Source of the DNA: Desmodus rotundus
Taxonomy: Eukaryota > Chordata > Mammalia > Chiroptera > Phyllostomidae
Direction: 5' to 3'
DNA: 64,000 bases
Assembly: GCF_022682495.2 (NCBI RefSeq)
Contig: NC_071391.1
Location: forward strand, 10,639,680 to 10,703,679
The position numbers and the translations under genes are program-made. The notes under the pieces are model-generated. The model was not told the DNA's origin, did no database searches, and was given only the letters and a program-made list of their open reading frames with translations. Shown here in pieces: positions 22,900-34,763 of this stretch. The first letter of the stretch is position 1, and each line of letters begins with the position of its first letter.

Positions 22900-24336
22900 T
22901 CTCTTCAAATATGCAAAAATGTATTTATTTATTACTGAATTTATCGTGATGATATTGGTTCATACAACCAGAGAGGTGTCAAGTGTACATCTCATAAAAG
23001 ATCATCTGCACATTGCAGCATGTTCTCTTGTCCAAAGTAAATTCTCTTTCAGTTACCTTTTATCCCCACCTTGCCCATATCTACCTACCCCTTCGCCCTC
23101 CCCTCTGGCTATCACTATGCTGTTGTCTGTGTCTGTGTGGTGTGTATATGTATAAGGTATATATGGGTTATATAACATATAACACACACACAGACACACA
23201 CACACACACACTATTTTGCTTAGCGCCTTCACCTTTTTTCATCCAGTCCCAAGCCCCCTCCCCTCTGAGAACTGTCAGTCTGTTCTATATATCTATGCTT
23301 CTAATTACATTTTGTTTGTTAAATTATTTTGTTTATTGGATTCTGCATATAAATGGGAACATATGGTATTTGTCTTTCTCTGGCTGGCTTATTTCACTTA
23401 CTTAATAATCCCTCGGTCCATCTACGCTGTCAGAATTTTAAAATTTCCTTCTTTTTAACTGCTGCATATTATTCAATTGTATAAATGTACCACTGTGGTT
23501 TTATCCACTAAACCACTGATTAGCAGTTGAACTGTTTCCAGATCTTGGCTATTGGAAATAATGCTGCAATGAAGATAGGGGTACATACACTCTTTTAAAT
23601 TAGGTTTCTTCAGATTTATTTCTAGAAGTGGGAATGTTGGGTCAAAAAGCAACTCCATTTTTAATTTTCTGAGAACACTCCATACTGTTTTCTACAGTGG
23701 CTGCACCAATCTTCATTCTCAGAAACAGTGCACTAAGGTCCCCTTTTCTCCACATCCTTGCAACACTTGTTTGTTGATTTAGTGATGATAGTCACTCTGA
23801 CAGGTGAGAGGCAATATCTCATTGTGGTTTTAATTAGCACCTCTCTGATAATTAGTGATGTTGAGCATCTTTTCATATGTCTATTGGCCAATTCTGTGTC
23901 TTCTTTGGAGAAGTGTCTATTCAGGTTTTTTGCCCATTTTTAATGGGTTGTTTGTCTTCTTGGTGTTGAGTTTTGTAAGTTCTTTATATATTTTGGAAAT
24001 TAACCCATGATCAGATATGTCATTGGAAAATATGTTCTCCTATTCAGTGGGTTGGATTTTCATTTTGTTGATGGTTTATTTTGCTGTGCAAAAGATTTGA
24101 AATTTGATGTATTCCCATTTGTTTATTTTTCCTTGTATCCCTTGCCCTAAGAGATATATCAGCAAAAATATTACTATGAGAAATATCTGAGATTTTGCTG
24201 TCCATGTTTTCTTGCAGAATTTCTATGGTTTCATTACTTACACGTAAATCTTTATTTCACTTTGAGTTTATTCTTGCGTATGGCGTAAGATGGTGGTGTA
24301 GTTCCATTTTTTTGCATGTATCTGTCCAATTTTTTC
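22900..24336 (-). mobile_element. Old L1, 3' part (left portion of a split element)
   Basis: Reversed L1 3'UTR (22920-23140, with an internal (CA)n near 23185-23215) runs into reversed ORF2. Landmarks are TACAGTGGCTGCACCAATC, TTTGCCCATTTTTAATGGGT and TTGTTGATGGTTTATTTTGC. It is interrupted at 24337 by the HAL1-like element and resumes at 26351. Confidence 0.9.
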
Positions 24337-24350
24337 AATACCATTTATTG

Positions 24351-26336
24351 GAGAACCAAGATGGAGGCATATGTAGACACACTGAGCCTCCTTGCATGAC
24401 CAGAACTGACAGAAAATCGAAGGGTAAGGAAGTCTGACACCGAGGAGATAAAAAAGAAACATTCATCCAGACCTGTAGGAGGGGCAGAGACAGGTATCTG
24501 GGGCGGAGAAGACTCAGGTTGCTGTGGCGGGACCAAGAATGGCAGAGTGTGGGCCAAATGGGGCAGGCAGTCTGACCACTAGCAGACCCTGCGGCCCCAC
24601 ATTCATACACAGATAAACCGAGAGGGCCAGACTCAGAGTGGTGGAGAACAGGGCAGGCAGTGCAGTGGGTAGCAGACCTCACGGCTGCACATTTGCGCAC
24701 AGATAAACCAGGAGGAATGGCAGGGGAGTGAAGCAGACCTCTTAACCCAGGGCTCCAGCTCCGGGAAATAAAGCCTCAAACTTCTGAGTGAAAATACCCG
24801 TGGGGGTTGGGGCAGCATCAGGACAAACTCCCAGCCTCACAGGAGAGGTCGTTGGAGAGACCCACAGGGGACTAGAGCGAGCACAAGCCCACTCACTTGG
24901 GAATCAGCACCAGTTCCCGATTTGCCCAATTTGATTGTGGGTAGCGGAGGGAGTGACTGGAATCCTGCAGAGAGTGAAGCAAGCACCATTGCTCCCTCTC
25001 GGCCCCTCCCCCATGTGCAGTGACCAGTGTCACCCCGCCCCAGGGAACACCTAAGGCTCCACCCCTTTAAGTAACAGATGCGCCAAGACAAAAAAAAAAA
25101 TGGCCCAAATGACAGAACACTTCAAAGCTCCAGAAACAATTCAACTAAGCAGCGAACAGGTAGCCAACTTATCAGATGCACAGTTCAAAACACTGGTAAT
25201 TATGATGCTCACAGAACTGGTTGAATTTGGTCAAAAATTAGATGAAAAAATGAAGGCTATGCTAAGAGAAACAAAGGAAAATGTACAGGGAACCAGTAGT
25301 GATGCGAAGGAAACTGGGACTCAAATCAACAGTGTGAACCAGAAGGAAGAAAGAAACATCCAACCAGAAAAGAATGAAGAAACAAGAATTTGGAAAAATG
25401 AGGAGAGGCTTAGGAACCTCCAGGACATCTTGAAACGTTCCAACATCCGAATTATAGGGGTGCCAGAAGGAGAAGAGGAAGAGCAACAAATTGAAAACTT
25501 CTCTGAACAATGATGAAGGAGAACTTCCCTCATCTGGCAAAGGAAATAGACTTCCAGGAAATCCAGGAAGCTCAGAGAGTCCCAAGAAGCTGGACCCAAG
25601 GAGGAACACACCAAGGCACATCATCATTACATTACCCAAGATGAAACAGAAGGAGAGAATCTTAGAAGGAGCAAGAGAAAGGGACACAGCTACCTACAAA
25701 GGGGTTCCCAGAAGACTGTCAGCTGATTTCTCCAAAGAGACCTTCCAGGCAAGAAGGGGCTGGCAAGAAGTATTCCAAGTTATGAAAGGCAAGGACCTAC
25801 ATCCAAGATTACTGTATCCAGCAAAGCTATCATTTAGAATGGAAGGGAAGATAAACTGCTTCTTAGATAAGGTCAAGATAAAGGAGTTCATCATCACCAA
25901 GCCCGTATTATATGAAATGTTAAAGGGATTTATCTAAGAAAAAGAAGATAAAAAATATGAACAGTAAAAATGACAGCAAACTCACAGTTATTAACAACCA
26001 CACCTAAAACCAAAACAAAAGCAAAGTAAGCAAACAACTAGAACAGGAACAGAACCACAGAAATGGAGATCACATGGAGGGTTATCAACAGGGGAGTGGG
26101 AGAAAGAGAGAGGGGGGAAAGGTACAGAGAATAAGTAGCATAAATGATAGGTGGAAAATAGACAGGGGGAGGGTAAGAATAGTGTAGGAAATGTAGAAGC
26201 CAAAGAACTTATAAGTATGACCCATCGACATGAACTATAGGGGGGGAATGTGGGAGGGAGGGGGTGGGCAGGATGGAGTGGAGTGAAGGGGGGGAAATGG
26301 GACAACTGTAATAGCATAATAAATAAATATATTAAA
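24351..26336 (+). mobile_element. Complete HAL1-like (half-L1) retrotransposon with perfect 14-bp TSD
   Basis: The element is 1986 bp long. It starts GAGAACCAAGATGGAGGC, a typical L1-type 5' end, then has a GC-richer 5'UTR (24351-25099), an ORF1-related region (25100-25937) and a purine-rich 3'UTR. The end is GGGACAACTGTAATAGCATA followed by an A-rich tail. No ORF2 reverse transcriptase or endonuclease is present. The 14-bp repeat AATACCATTTATTG lies at 24337-24350 and 26337-26350, so this is a full insertion and not a truncated L1. HAL1 elements are a known mammalian class that keep only ORF1 and rely on L1 enzymes. Confidence 0.9.
25100..25937 (+). pseudogene. HAL1 ORF1, frameshifted
   Basis: The first frame (25100-25513, 137 codons) starts MAQMTEHFKAPETIQ, has a coiled-coil-like Glu/Lys-rich middle, and reaches the RRM entry SNIRIIGVPEGEEEEQQIEN before stopping. 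The C-terminal half continues in another frame up to 25937 with RHIIITLPKMKQKERIL, HPRLLYPAKL and KPVLYEMLKGFI. At least two frame changes lie between about 25510 and 25600. Otherwise the layout matches L1 ORF1p: coiled coil, RRM, C-terminal domain. The break means this copy makes no full ORF1p. Confidence 0.88.
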
Positions 26337-26350
26337 AATACCATTTATTG

Positions 26351-27215
26351 AAGAGACTGTCTTTACCTCATTGTGTGTTCTTGCCTTCTCTGTCAAATAG
26401 CAGCTGACCATAAAGGTGTGGGGTTATTTCTGTGCTTGCTATTCTGTTCCATTATCTCTATGTCTGTTCTTATGCCAGTGCCATGTTGTTTTGATATCAG
26501 GTCATGTGATACCTTTAACTTCTTCTTTCTCAAGATTGCTGAAATTTTGGGTGTTTTTTGGTTACATATCATTTTTGAAATATTTGTTTTACATCTGTGA
26601 GACATGTCATTGGTATTTTAATAGAAATTTTGTTGAATCTGTAGATTATTTTGGGTAGTATGGACGTTTTAATGATGTTAATTCTTCCATTTACTTATAT
26701 CTTTCCCAATTCCCTTTTTCAATATCTTATAATGTTCTGAGTACAAATCTTTTACCTTCTTGGTTAAATTTATTCCTAGGTTCCTTGAATTTTTTGTTGC
26801 AATGTACATGAGATTATTGTCTTAATTTTTCTTTCTAGTATTTTATTATTGGTGTATGAAAATACCACAGATTTATGAATATTAATTTTATATCCTGCTA
26901 CTTTGCCAAATTCATTTTTTATACCTAGTAGTTTTTTGGTGGAGTCTTTTGGGTTTTCTATATGCAATATCATGTCATCTGCAAATAATGACAGTTTTAC
27001 TTCCTCTTTTCTATTGGATTCCTTTTATTTATTCTTCTTGTGTGATTGCTATAACTAGTTCTCAGTAGTGTATTGGGTAAGTGTGATGAAAGCAAGCATC
27101 TTTGTCTTTTTCCTGATCTTAAGAGAGACACTTCTAGTTTTTGCCTGTTGAGTATGAGATAAAAGTCACAGTTGTTCTGCATCCTCACCAATATTTGCTC
27201 TTTCATTTTAACCCT
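26351..27215 (-). mobile_element. Old L1, continuation (right portion of the split element)
   Basis: Resumes exactly after the HAL1 target-site repeat with reversed ORF2 sequence: TCTGTTCCATTATCTCTATG, CCATGTTGTTTTGATATCAG, ATCATGTCATCTGCAAATAA. It ends near 27215, where GCATCCTCACCAATATTTGC recalls a different part of ORF2, so it may be rearranged. Confidence 0.88.
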
Positions 27216-27960
27216 TCTGTAGTTGAGTCATAATACTATATTTAAGTAATTATTTGTATTTCCCTGAATGCCAATGAAATTGGATAGCCACTTCTAGGAA
27301 GTGGTTCTGACATTCTGAATTGGAATAACAGGACAGTCAAAAAGGTTATATTTGCAAGCATTTGGCCTTCTGAACTCACACCATGTAGATTTATGGTCAC
27401 CAATATTTCAGGTTCAAACAGCAGAGATGTGTAGTATATTTTCTTTCTATATGAAGATGTGGTGATATTATATGCAATATATATTCAAATTATATATATA
27501 TTCCCTTATAATTCCCCAACCTTTCTAATACTGTGCTGGGAATGAGTTTACACAGCAGTAGAACCACACTTCACCACAACATATTGTATTAGCTAGAAGA
27601 CCCTAGAGGTAATCTAGGTAAAGCCCCTATAACATGGGTATAGGAAAGAAATATGACTTGTTAAACAGCATAGTGATTTAAAGTGGCAATGCCACCTGGT
27701 TTATAGCATGTTTCTAGGAAGAGATGTTCAGGAAAGTTAAAAGTTTCCACCTGTGGATCTAACACAGGACCTCTTACTCACTGGGTTATTAAGCATTATT
27801 ACTGCTCTATTTCAAACAAGTGTAGTTACACAGCCAATGACCAGTGTGTGTCTGTTGGCTGTGATTCACATATACCCTAATGTACCTTTGCTGTGTCATA
27901 ATTCAGTTTAAGGTTTTCAGTGGCAGGATGAAAGAAGAAGTCAAGATATATAACTTGATT
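27215..27960. other. Spacer without recognised features
   Basis: AT-rich noncoding DNA with a TA-rich patch at 27470-27500. No gene or named repeat was seen. Confidence 0.5.
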
Positions 27961-30160
27961 ATAACATTAACCAAGTATACACCACCACTGAGAATGTTGT
28001 AACAATGATACTTGCCATCAATCAGTTGTTGCTGAGTGTGTGAGAAGGATGTGATGAGAAAAGACTAAGAAAGGAAAGAATGATGATGATGATTGAATTT
28101 TTCAGGCAAACTTCCTTTATTTATTCAATAAATATTTCTCATGGGCATCTTGTAGCAAAGCATTGTAAATAACAAAGTAAAGCTAGTTGTGGACAAATGA
28201 TCTTACGTTTATGAAACTTTGAGTTAGGGCAGGGGACTTTTATTTATTCTTATTTATTGATAATTGCTAGTGACATACTTCTAAGTGTTATGGTGGAACA
28301 TTTATAGGGAGATACTAGTGCATAGGAAGGATAAAAACAAATCTAATTTAAGCCAATAAAACTACCTTCTGGCTGAGTGAGTTTATTAAACCTTTTATTT
28401 TATTTTTTTAAATTGGAGCTTTAAGGACAGTAAATTGAATGAACCTGGAGGAAGGGTTTCTCTTCCCATGATATCTCTCTGGGACACGCGCATGAACAGA
28501 GCAGAAAGTTACTTTTAAAAAGTAACAATATAGTGAATCTATTACTACTCTTCCTTAAGTTGGAGAGAAGACCAAGATCAATAAGTACTGCTCTCTACAC
28601 TCTATTTAGGTACAATGAGAATAATGGAAAATATCTAGAAGGTGTACTGCTGAGACTTCTAAATCAATGATGGAGAACAGAGGGGAACAATAAAAAGGTT
28701 TCCAGACTGAAACATACTTTCTTTTACGTAGCCGAAAACTTCATTATTATTAACTTTGGTGTGCAAGTTGGTGCCCTTTGCATAATTCCATTGACCATAA
28801 GCACACTGAACATAAGAAACACTTATTAATAGGGTACCCCTGACATTGTGCAATGTCCAGACCTTCAGGGATACTCTCTGCATTGGCTGTGTTCTGAGAC
28901 TTGCTGTAATATGTGACTCATTGCAGGATGCTGACATGCACAACTTACTATGTGTTAGTTGAATTCTACTGTAGGTTGTAATGGATAAATAATGTCTTTT
29001 TCTTGTCCGCTCTGCTTTGTTACAGCTAATTTATTTCTTCCCCATGAAACAAAGTTAGCTTGTAAAAGATACTTTATGACATGATGGGCAGTAGTCAGCG
29101 TATGTACATAAGTCTAGGCAATTTTTTTCTTCTAAAACTTCATCTAGAACTAGATGGGGACATTGCCTATTTTCATGGTTCCTATAGCTGACCTAAATAT
29201 AGCTGTTCCTATATTTAGGGTAAAATCATTAAAATATTCTTGATTGGGAGCAATGGCTTCTTGATGATACTTTTCAATGCCTGCCTTTTTATATTTTATT
29301 GGCATCTTTTGTGTGATGATGCAGATGCCAATATATTAATTCACCATTTTAAGAGATATTTCAACAGCATGCCCCAACTAAGTAATTATAATAATTTGCT
29401 ACCCATCAAAGTGTATTTGTTTTACCCGTGAGCATTACTGCTATTATCTACTTCTCTGGTGCCTGGAAAAGAAAGGAGGATTGTCCTTGGTCACTTTACT
29501 CAGATTCCTTTCAAAAGACCATTTTCTCATCAGGTACTGCATCTCTTCAGGGTATATTGTGTTGGGGCAGGACCTAAATTTCACATCTGACACATGGCTG
29601 CCCTTGCAGTCCTTTTGGTCTATATTACCTTGACCTCTTTTTGTTAAAACCTGAGACTTAGTGGCTACATTATTGTTGAAATCTGGGTAATTAATGTCCC
29701 CAAAAGATTTGTAGTTAATTAAAGTTAGCTTTCTTAAATCATGGAAAAATGACTTAGCTGGAATTTAAGACACCAGACTCAAACTAGAGAACAAATACCC
29801 AACTCTGGGCTCATATGACACCCCTGGTACCACTGGTGCCTCTAAATCTAATACTATGTAGGTAACTGTGCATCTACTGGCAGACTCCCACTGGAAAATA
29901 ATTGTGTGGCCCTGTCATGAGTCCTTATGAATTAGTTCAGTGCATGATATTGGTACCAAAGAAAAGCAAGTTTACTAAGTTTCCCTGCTCCTGGAAGCAA
30001 TATTGGCAGTGTCCAAGGGTTGAATAAGACATCATTCTTTATAACAAAAACGGCAATTTTTAGGAACATAATAGATAATTTTTTTCTGAATTTTCTATGA
30101 ATGTTTCACCATCTATTTCATAAAAAATATGCTGAACTTTATTGTATCCAAGAAATTACT
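27960..30160. repeat. Tandem OR unit that has lost its receptor gene
   Basis: 28100-28660 aligns with the sequence 3' of the other receptors: TTTATTCAATAAATATTT, AGCATTGTAAATAACAAAGTA and TTTATAGGGAGATAC are paralleled in U1, U2, U3 and U4. 29430-30120 aligns with far 5' flank (GGTACCACTGGTGCCTCTAA against U1 near 20610). Between them, where a roughly 940-bp receptor and its proximal flank should be, lie about 770 bp of unrelated AT-rich sequence with no OR motif on either strand. Confidence 0.72.
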
Positions 30161-30161
30161 A

Positions 30162-31021
30162 TAGTCACGTGTCACTTAATGATGAGGATATATTCTGAGA
30201 AATGCATTTTCAGGGGATCTCATCATTGCATGAGCATCACAGGTGTGTGAGCACTTACGTGCACCTGGACAGTAGAGCCTGCTACACACCTTGGCTGTAT
30301 GGTACAGCCTATTGCTCCCAGGCTGCAAAGCTGTACAGCTTGTTGCTGTGCTGATTTCTGTAGGTAATTATAACACAAGGGTAAGTATTTACATACCTAA
30401 ACATAGAAAAGGTACAGTAAAAATCAGTAATAAAGATAAGCTATAGTACACCTGTTAGAACAGTTGTATAAATGGAGGTTGCAGGACTAGAAGTTGCGTT
30501 AGATGCGTCAGTGCTTGAGTGGTGAGTGCATGTGAAGGCCTGTGACGTGACTGGGACCACTGTAGACTTCACAAACTTTGTACACTCTGGCTCCAGTAAA
30601 TTTATAAAGGAACATGGGATTATATCACGCACAAGAGAGAATGGTGCAGTCAAGAGGTGTGGTTAACACAAGATGTGTGAGGCTGCTGTCAGTGTAACAG
30701 GGCACTCTGTTTTACAGTACACTGTTTCTATGATTGGAAAGAGTATACTCTAAATGACAATAAACAGTACAGCAAATACATAAACCCATAGCATAGTCAT
30801 TTATTATCATTCTCAAACAGTATGTACTGCATGTAACCATATATGCTATGCTTTATACACTGCACACCCAGTAGGTCTGTGTACACCAGGGTCACCCCAT
30901 ACACATGCGAACACATTGGGCTATGACATCGCAATGTCACTAAGTCACAGGAATTTTTCAGCTCCACCATTGTATATGAGGTCCATCATTCACTAAAATG
31001 TCATTATTTGGTGCATAACTG
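30162..31021. mobile_element. Tc1/mariner- or Tigger-like DNA transposon, nonautonomous
   Basis: The left end AGTCACGTGTCACTTAATGA and the right end TCATTATTTGGTGCATAACT are imperfect inverted repeats. The interior has ACAGCCTATTGCTCCCAGGC and CATAGAAAAGGTACAGTAAA, known to me from an abundant mammalian DNA-transposon fossil family whose name I cannot fix. No transposase ORF is present. Homologous unit sequence continues on both sides, and U2 lacks the element near 39960. Confidence 0.72.
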
Positions 31022-32700
31022 GAGAGATAAAAATTTAAAATAATGAAATTCTGAAGTTTTGTATTCTGATGGTGAATAAACTTGTTCTTGAAACAAATTT
31101 TTGACTTCACGTAAGTTACACATAGAGAACACTTAGATGGGGAGATATGTAGATAAATTCAAACAAAATAACCCTGGAACCAGGACCCAGACCCCAAATC
31201 AGAAAATTACTAGAATCACTAAAGCCTCTACATGTTATCTCCCACAGAAATTCATCTCTTACCCCAAAGGAGTAATTGCTGTCTTGGCTTTTATCACAGA
31301 GCATTATTTTCATATTTTTGGAACCATCCGTAAGTAGGTGCTTCCGGAACATGCTGTTCTACTCACCACCACTCTCGGGCACTCCAGCTGCGCTGCTGCG
31401 GGGAGTTGCAGCGCGCTCATTCTCAGTGTGGGACGTTCTGTTTTGTCAAACAGATCCCCATTTGCTTATCTACTCGAAGTGGATAGACAGTTATTTTCCC
31501 TTTTCTATAATCAATAATGCTATTGTGAACATTCTCTTTTTGTTCAATTGGAATGTTTTTATTTTTCTCATAATTTAAAAACTGTGCACATTCTGTAATT
31601 CAGCCACTGCATTCACTTATAGGCGACGTCTTCACTGGGTCTCAATTCACTTTTAAATAACAGACTCTTTTTCGGGAAGGCAGTGAGTTAGTTTTTCATC
31701 ATTCATTTTGTCTAGATAACATCCAAGGACAAATTGTATGGGGACAAATATATGTATCCAGTGGTCACACGCCATTTGAAATAAAATTGTCCTGAATGGT
31801 GCAGTCTTGGTGCCAGCAAAAACTGTGAACTTTCTGTACGTGTCTCCTGGTGGAGATGTAGTCATTTATCTTGGGTATAAAACCAGGACTTGAAAATGTT
31901 TTTGTGTACGTATGTGTATAAAATTTACATTTAGTAAATATCCTCATATATTTTTCCAAGAAGTATGCCAATCCATACTTCGGCTGTCACTATTAGTTAA
32001 ATGCATCCAGTTTGATGGCATTGGGGCTCCTGCAACCACGCAATCATTTCTTCATCATTGTCACTTCCACTGCAGGTCAGATTTGCCTCGAGATGTCATT
32101 GTAGTCTTTTGTTGTGAATATACTTGCATTCATCTGCTATTTTTAAAAAAGATAAAAATAGGTCTATGCATTGATGGTTTCAAGCCAACATAAGTACAGA
32201 ATGTGGTAGCAGGAATACTTAGTGAAGATTGTTTAGTTTAAGCCCCTCTTTTGACAGTGTGGGTACGATGTTCAAAAAGGAAAAATGATTTATTGAAAGT
32301 CCTGTTACAGTGGGTTGGGAGTAGAGATTCAGGCTCAGTATTGTTGTCATTGCTTCTCCAGTTCATAGAAGGTTTCTACAGAGGATTTCATTTCAAGTCA
32401 GATTAAACTTGCTGTCTCTTAATCTCCAGCCACACACTTATAGTGTGGACTTTTAGTTTTGGTTTAACCAATTTTGCTAACCAGCTTTCCACCACAGTGG
32501 AGCTATTTGCTTATATTATTATACATAGAGACCAATTGCCATCCCTAGTTGCCCTTATGTTTGGGGATACCAATGCCTGAGCCAGAATAAGGAGCTGTGA
32601 TGAAGGAATTGAGCTATAACACTGACTCATTACACACAGTTATTGGAGCAGACTATACTCTTATTTGTGCACTTGAAGCTAATATAATGTTACATGCCAA
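31022..32700. repeat. Unit flank and duplicon, diverged copy
   Basis: 31180-31900 parallels 40120-40780 and 51370-51500 (AGAATCACTAAAGCC). 32000-32690 parallels 3000-3600 and 41080-41700. The 31440-31600 part resembles a decayed L1 (AATAATGCTATTGTGAACAT). The short GC-rich stretch 31375-31435 is unassigned. Confidence 0.68.
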
Positions 32701-33097
32701 TTATATGTTAATAAAAAAATTTAAGTATATTTATTACATATGTATGAATCATGGCCAGCAAACCTAATTTTATACAACATGAATAGGTTTGATATTTATA
32801 GATATCAATTTGTTTAATGTTTTTAATAAAGTGCATTAAGTTGGGCATAGATTTGAGCAGTGATGGAGAGGTTCTGATATGTGATATAGTCTATGAATAA
32901 CAACTAAATTATTTGAGATTATAAGAGGAAATATTTAAGATACAGTAAAATATTTTTATGTGTCTTAAAACTGTGTGCAATAAGAAATGCATGATAACTA
33001 ACCAGCTGAAAATCTCATGTTTATAATGTGTTGCTTCATTCTTGTGATGTTTGAAGTACATACATTAGGCACACTTTATACGTCTAAGGGAGTTGGG

Positions 33098-33138
33098 ATA
33101 GACAGACAGATAGATAAATAGAAGGACAGACAGACAGA
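33098..33138. repeat. GACA/GATA microsatellite
   Basis: Interrupted run of GACA and GATA tetramers: GACAGACAGATAGATAAATA, then GGACAGACAGACAGATG. Confidence 0.85.
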
Positions 33139-33539
33139 TGTAGGGAAGATGATCTAATGCAAAGCCTAGTGCAATCTCTTACTCTGTCTTCCAAGAAGAG
33201 GAGAGAGTCTCCAGGTTTCTTACATAATGTCGACCTAAAACATGAATGCATGCTCTGAGAACCTGAGATTGTATCAGGTTTTTCATGACTGGATTAATAG
33301 CTAATCAATAATAATGCAAACACCATGTACGATTACATTAAGTTATTAAAATAGATTTTAGCGTTACTTAATATCCAGCCACTAAGCAAATTGTGACCAC
33401 TATTAAAATTGTGTATAGAACTAGAATTCAGTTTATTTCAGATTTACAGAGAACTGATTTAAGTCATTGCAAATGGAATACTAATGTAAATACTATTTTA
33501 TTCTTTGATTTTTCCCATCGAACATAAGTTTTTTGTTAA

Positions 33540-33820
33540 AAAATTTTATTGCTGTTCAATTACAGTTGTCCCCATTTCCCCCCCATTACTCTCCCCTGCC
33601 CTACCAACCACCCACCTTCCACGTTTAATCCTCCATCCTGTTGTCCATGGGGCCTTTATAGGTGCTCCTTGACTTGCCCCTCCCCTTCTTCCCCTCCTTA
33701 CCCTTCCCCTGCCCCTCAGGTCACTGTCAGTTCCTTCTTTATTTCCATGTCTCTGCTTCTATTTTGCTCGCTTGTTTGTTTTGCTGATTAGTTTCCACTT
33801 ACAGGTGAGATCACATGGTA
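33540..33820 (-). mobile_element. L1 3' end
   Basis: Reversed L1 tail: TTTATTGCTGTTCAATTACA, C-rich 3'UTR, GGGGCCTTTATAGGTGCTCC, ending CAGGTGAGATCACATGGTAT. U4 lacks it at the matching point near 57440, so it inserted after U2 and U4 separated, or was lost from U4. Confidence 0.9.
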
Positions 33821-33909
33821 TAGTAACTCTATTTCAACTTAATCTGTATCAATTAGACATTTTATTATAATAATTAGTATAATGTTATGAACTTGTAAAG
33901 GTAGATAAT

Positions 33910-34215
33910 GTCCTCTTTTCTAGTAGCTAGTAGAGAAGGTCAAGGCCCTATAGCCCCCAGTGCCATTCATGCAGTTTCTGTCCAGTTGTCAAGAGCAGGT
34001 ATCTGTTCCTCAGAGCGAGGGCAAGAGGGGAAATCCACAGTCTGATGCAAAGGCCGTGATGTGCCATATAAATGTAGAGCTGCTGATGCTGCTGACCCCT
34101 GGGGTAGCACAATCAGAAATAGAGGATCTGAGAAGTTGTCTCCATCACATGAGCTGTGTCCCTGATGGTTACCCAGCCTTGGGCAAAGAAGAAATACAGG
34201 TGGGTGTTGTGTAAA
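33910..34215. other. Conserved block 3' of the receptor (U2 copy)
   Basis: Nearly matches 57590-57870. A short plus-strand ORF contains SEGKRGNPQS and DLRSCLHHM in both copies. This may simply reflect recent duplication. Confidence 0.5.
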
Positions 34216-34763
34216 ATGAACACGCTAGAATAAAACAAAACAAAGGAAGTTTTTTTTCCATTTTAATCGACAGAGGATCTTTTTTATATCAGTCTTATAG
34301 GAGACACACCTTCATTCATTCAATAAGTGTTTTTGAATGGCATCCTGAAAATGAGCATTGTAAATAACAAACTAGAAATAATGATCAAGAAAAACATGGA
34401 CCTTCAATTTAAGGAACTTTGACTTAGGACAAGAGAATTTCATTAAAACCATTGTTTAAAAAATGGAGCTTTAAACATGGAGGGAGCTGGCACTATGCCC
34501 ATATCTCTGTGGGATATATTTCCATGAAGAGAGCAGAGTAATACATAAAGACCTTCTTTACAAAACTAAGAGTAAACCTATTACGTGTCTTTAGTTTGAA
34601 GAGATCAAGATTAGTGATGACTATTCTCTGCATTCAATTTAGGCAAAAAAGTGAATAAAATAACGTTCAGAATTATATTTGTGAGACTACTGAAAACTGT
34701 GTCATACTGCCTACATTTTAATTCTCAACAACTCTAAGTAAATATTTTTTGGTGAACATGTTT

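Noticed and set aside
25262..25687. Minus-strand ORF opposite HAL1 ORF1
   Set aside because: Antisense shadow of the ORF1 region; hydrophobic composition arises from reading Glu/Lys codons backwards.
28659..28943. Minus-strand ORF where a receptor would be expected
   Set aside because: It has no OR motif (no MAYDRY, no PMLNPLIY), so it was not called an OR relic.
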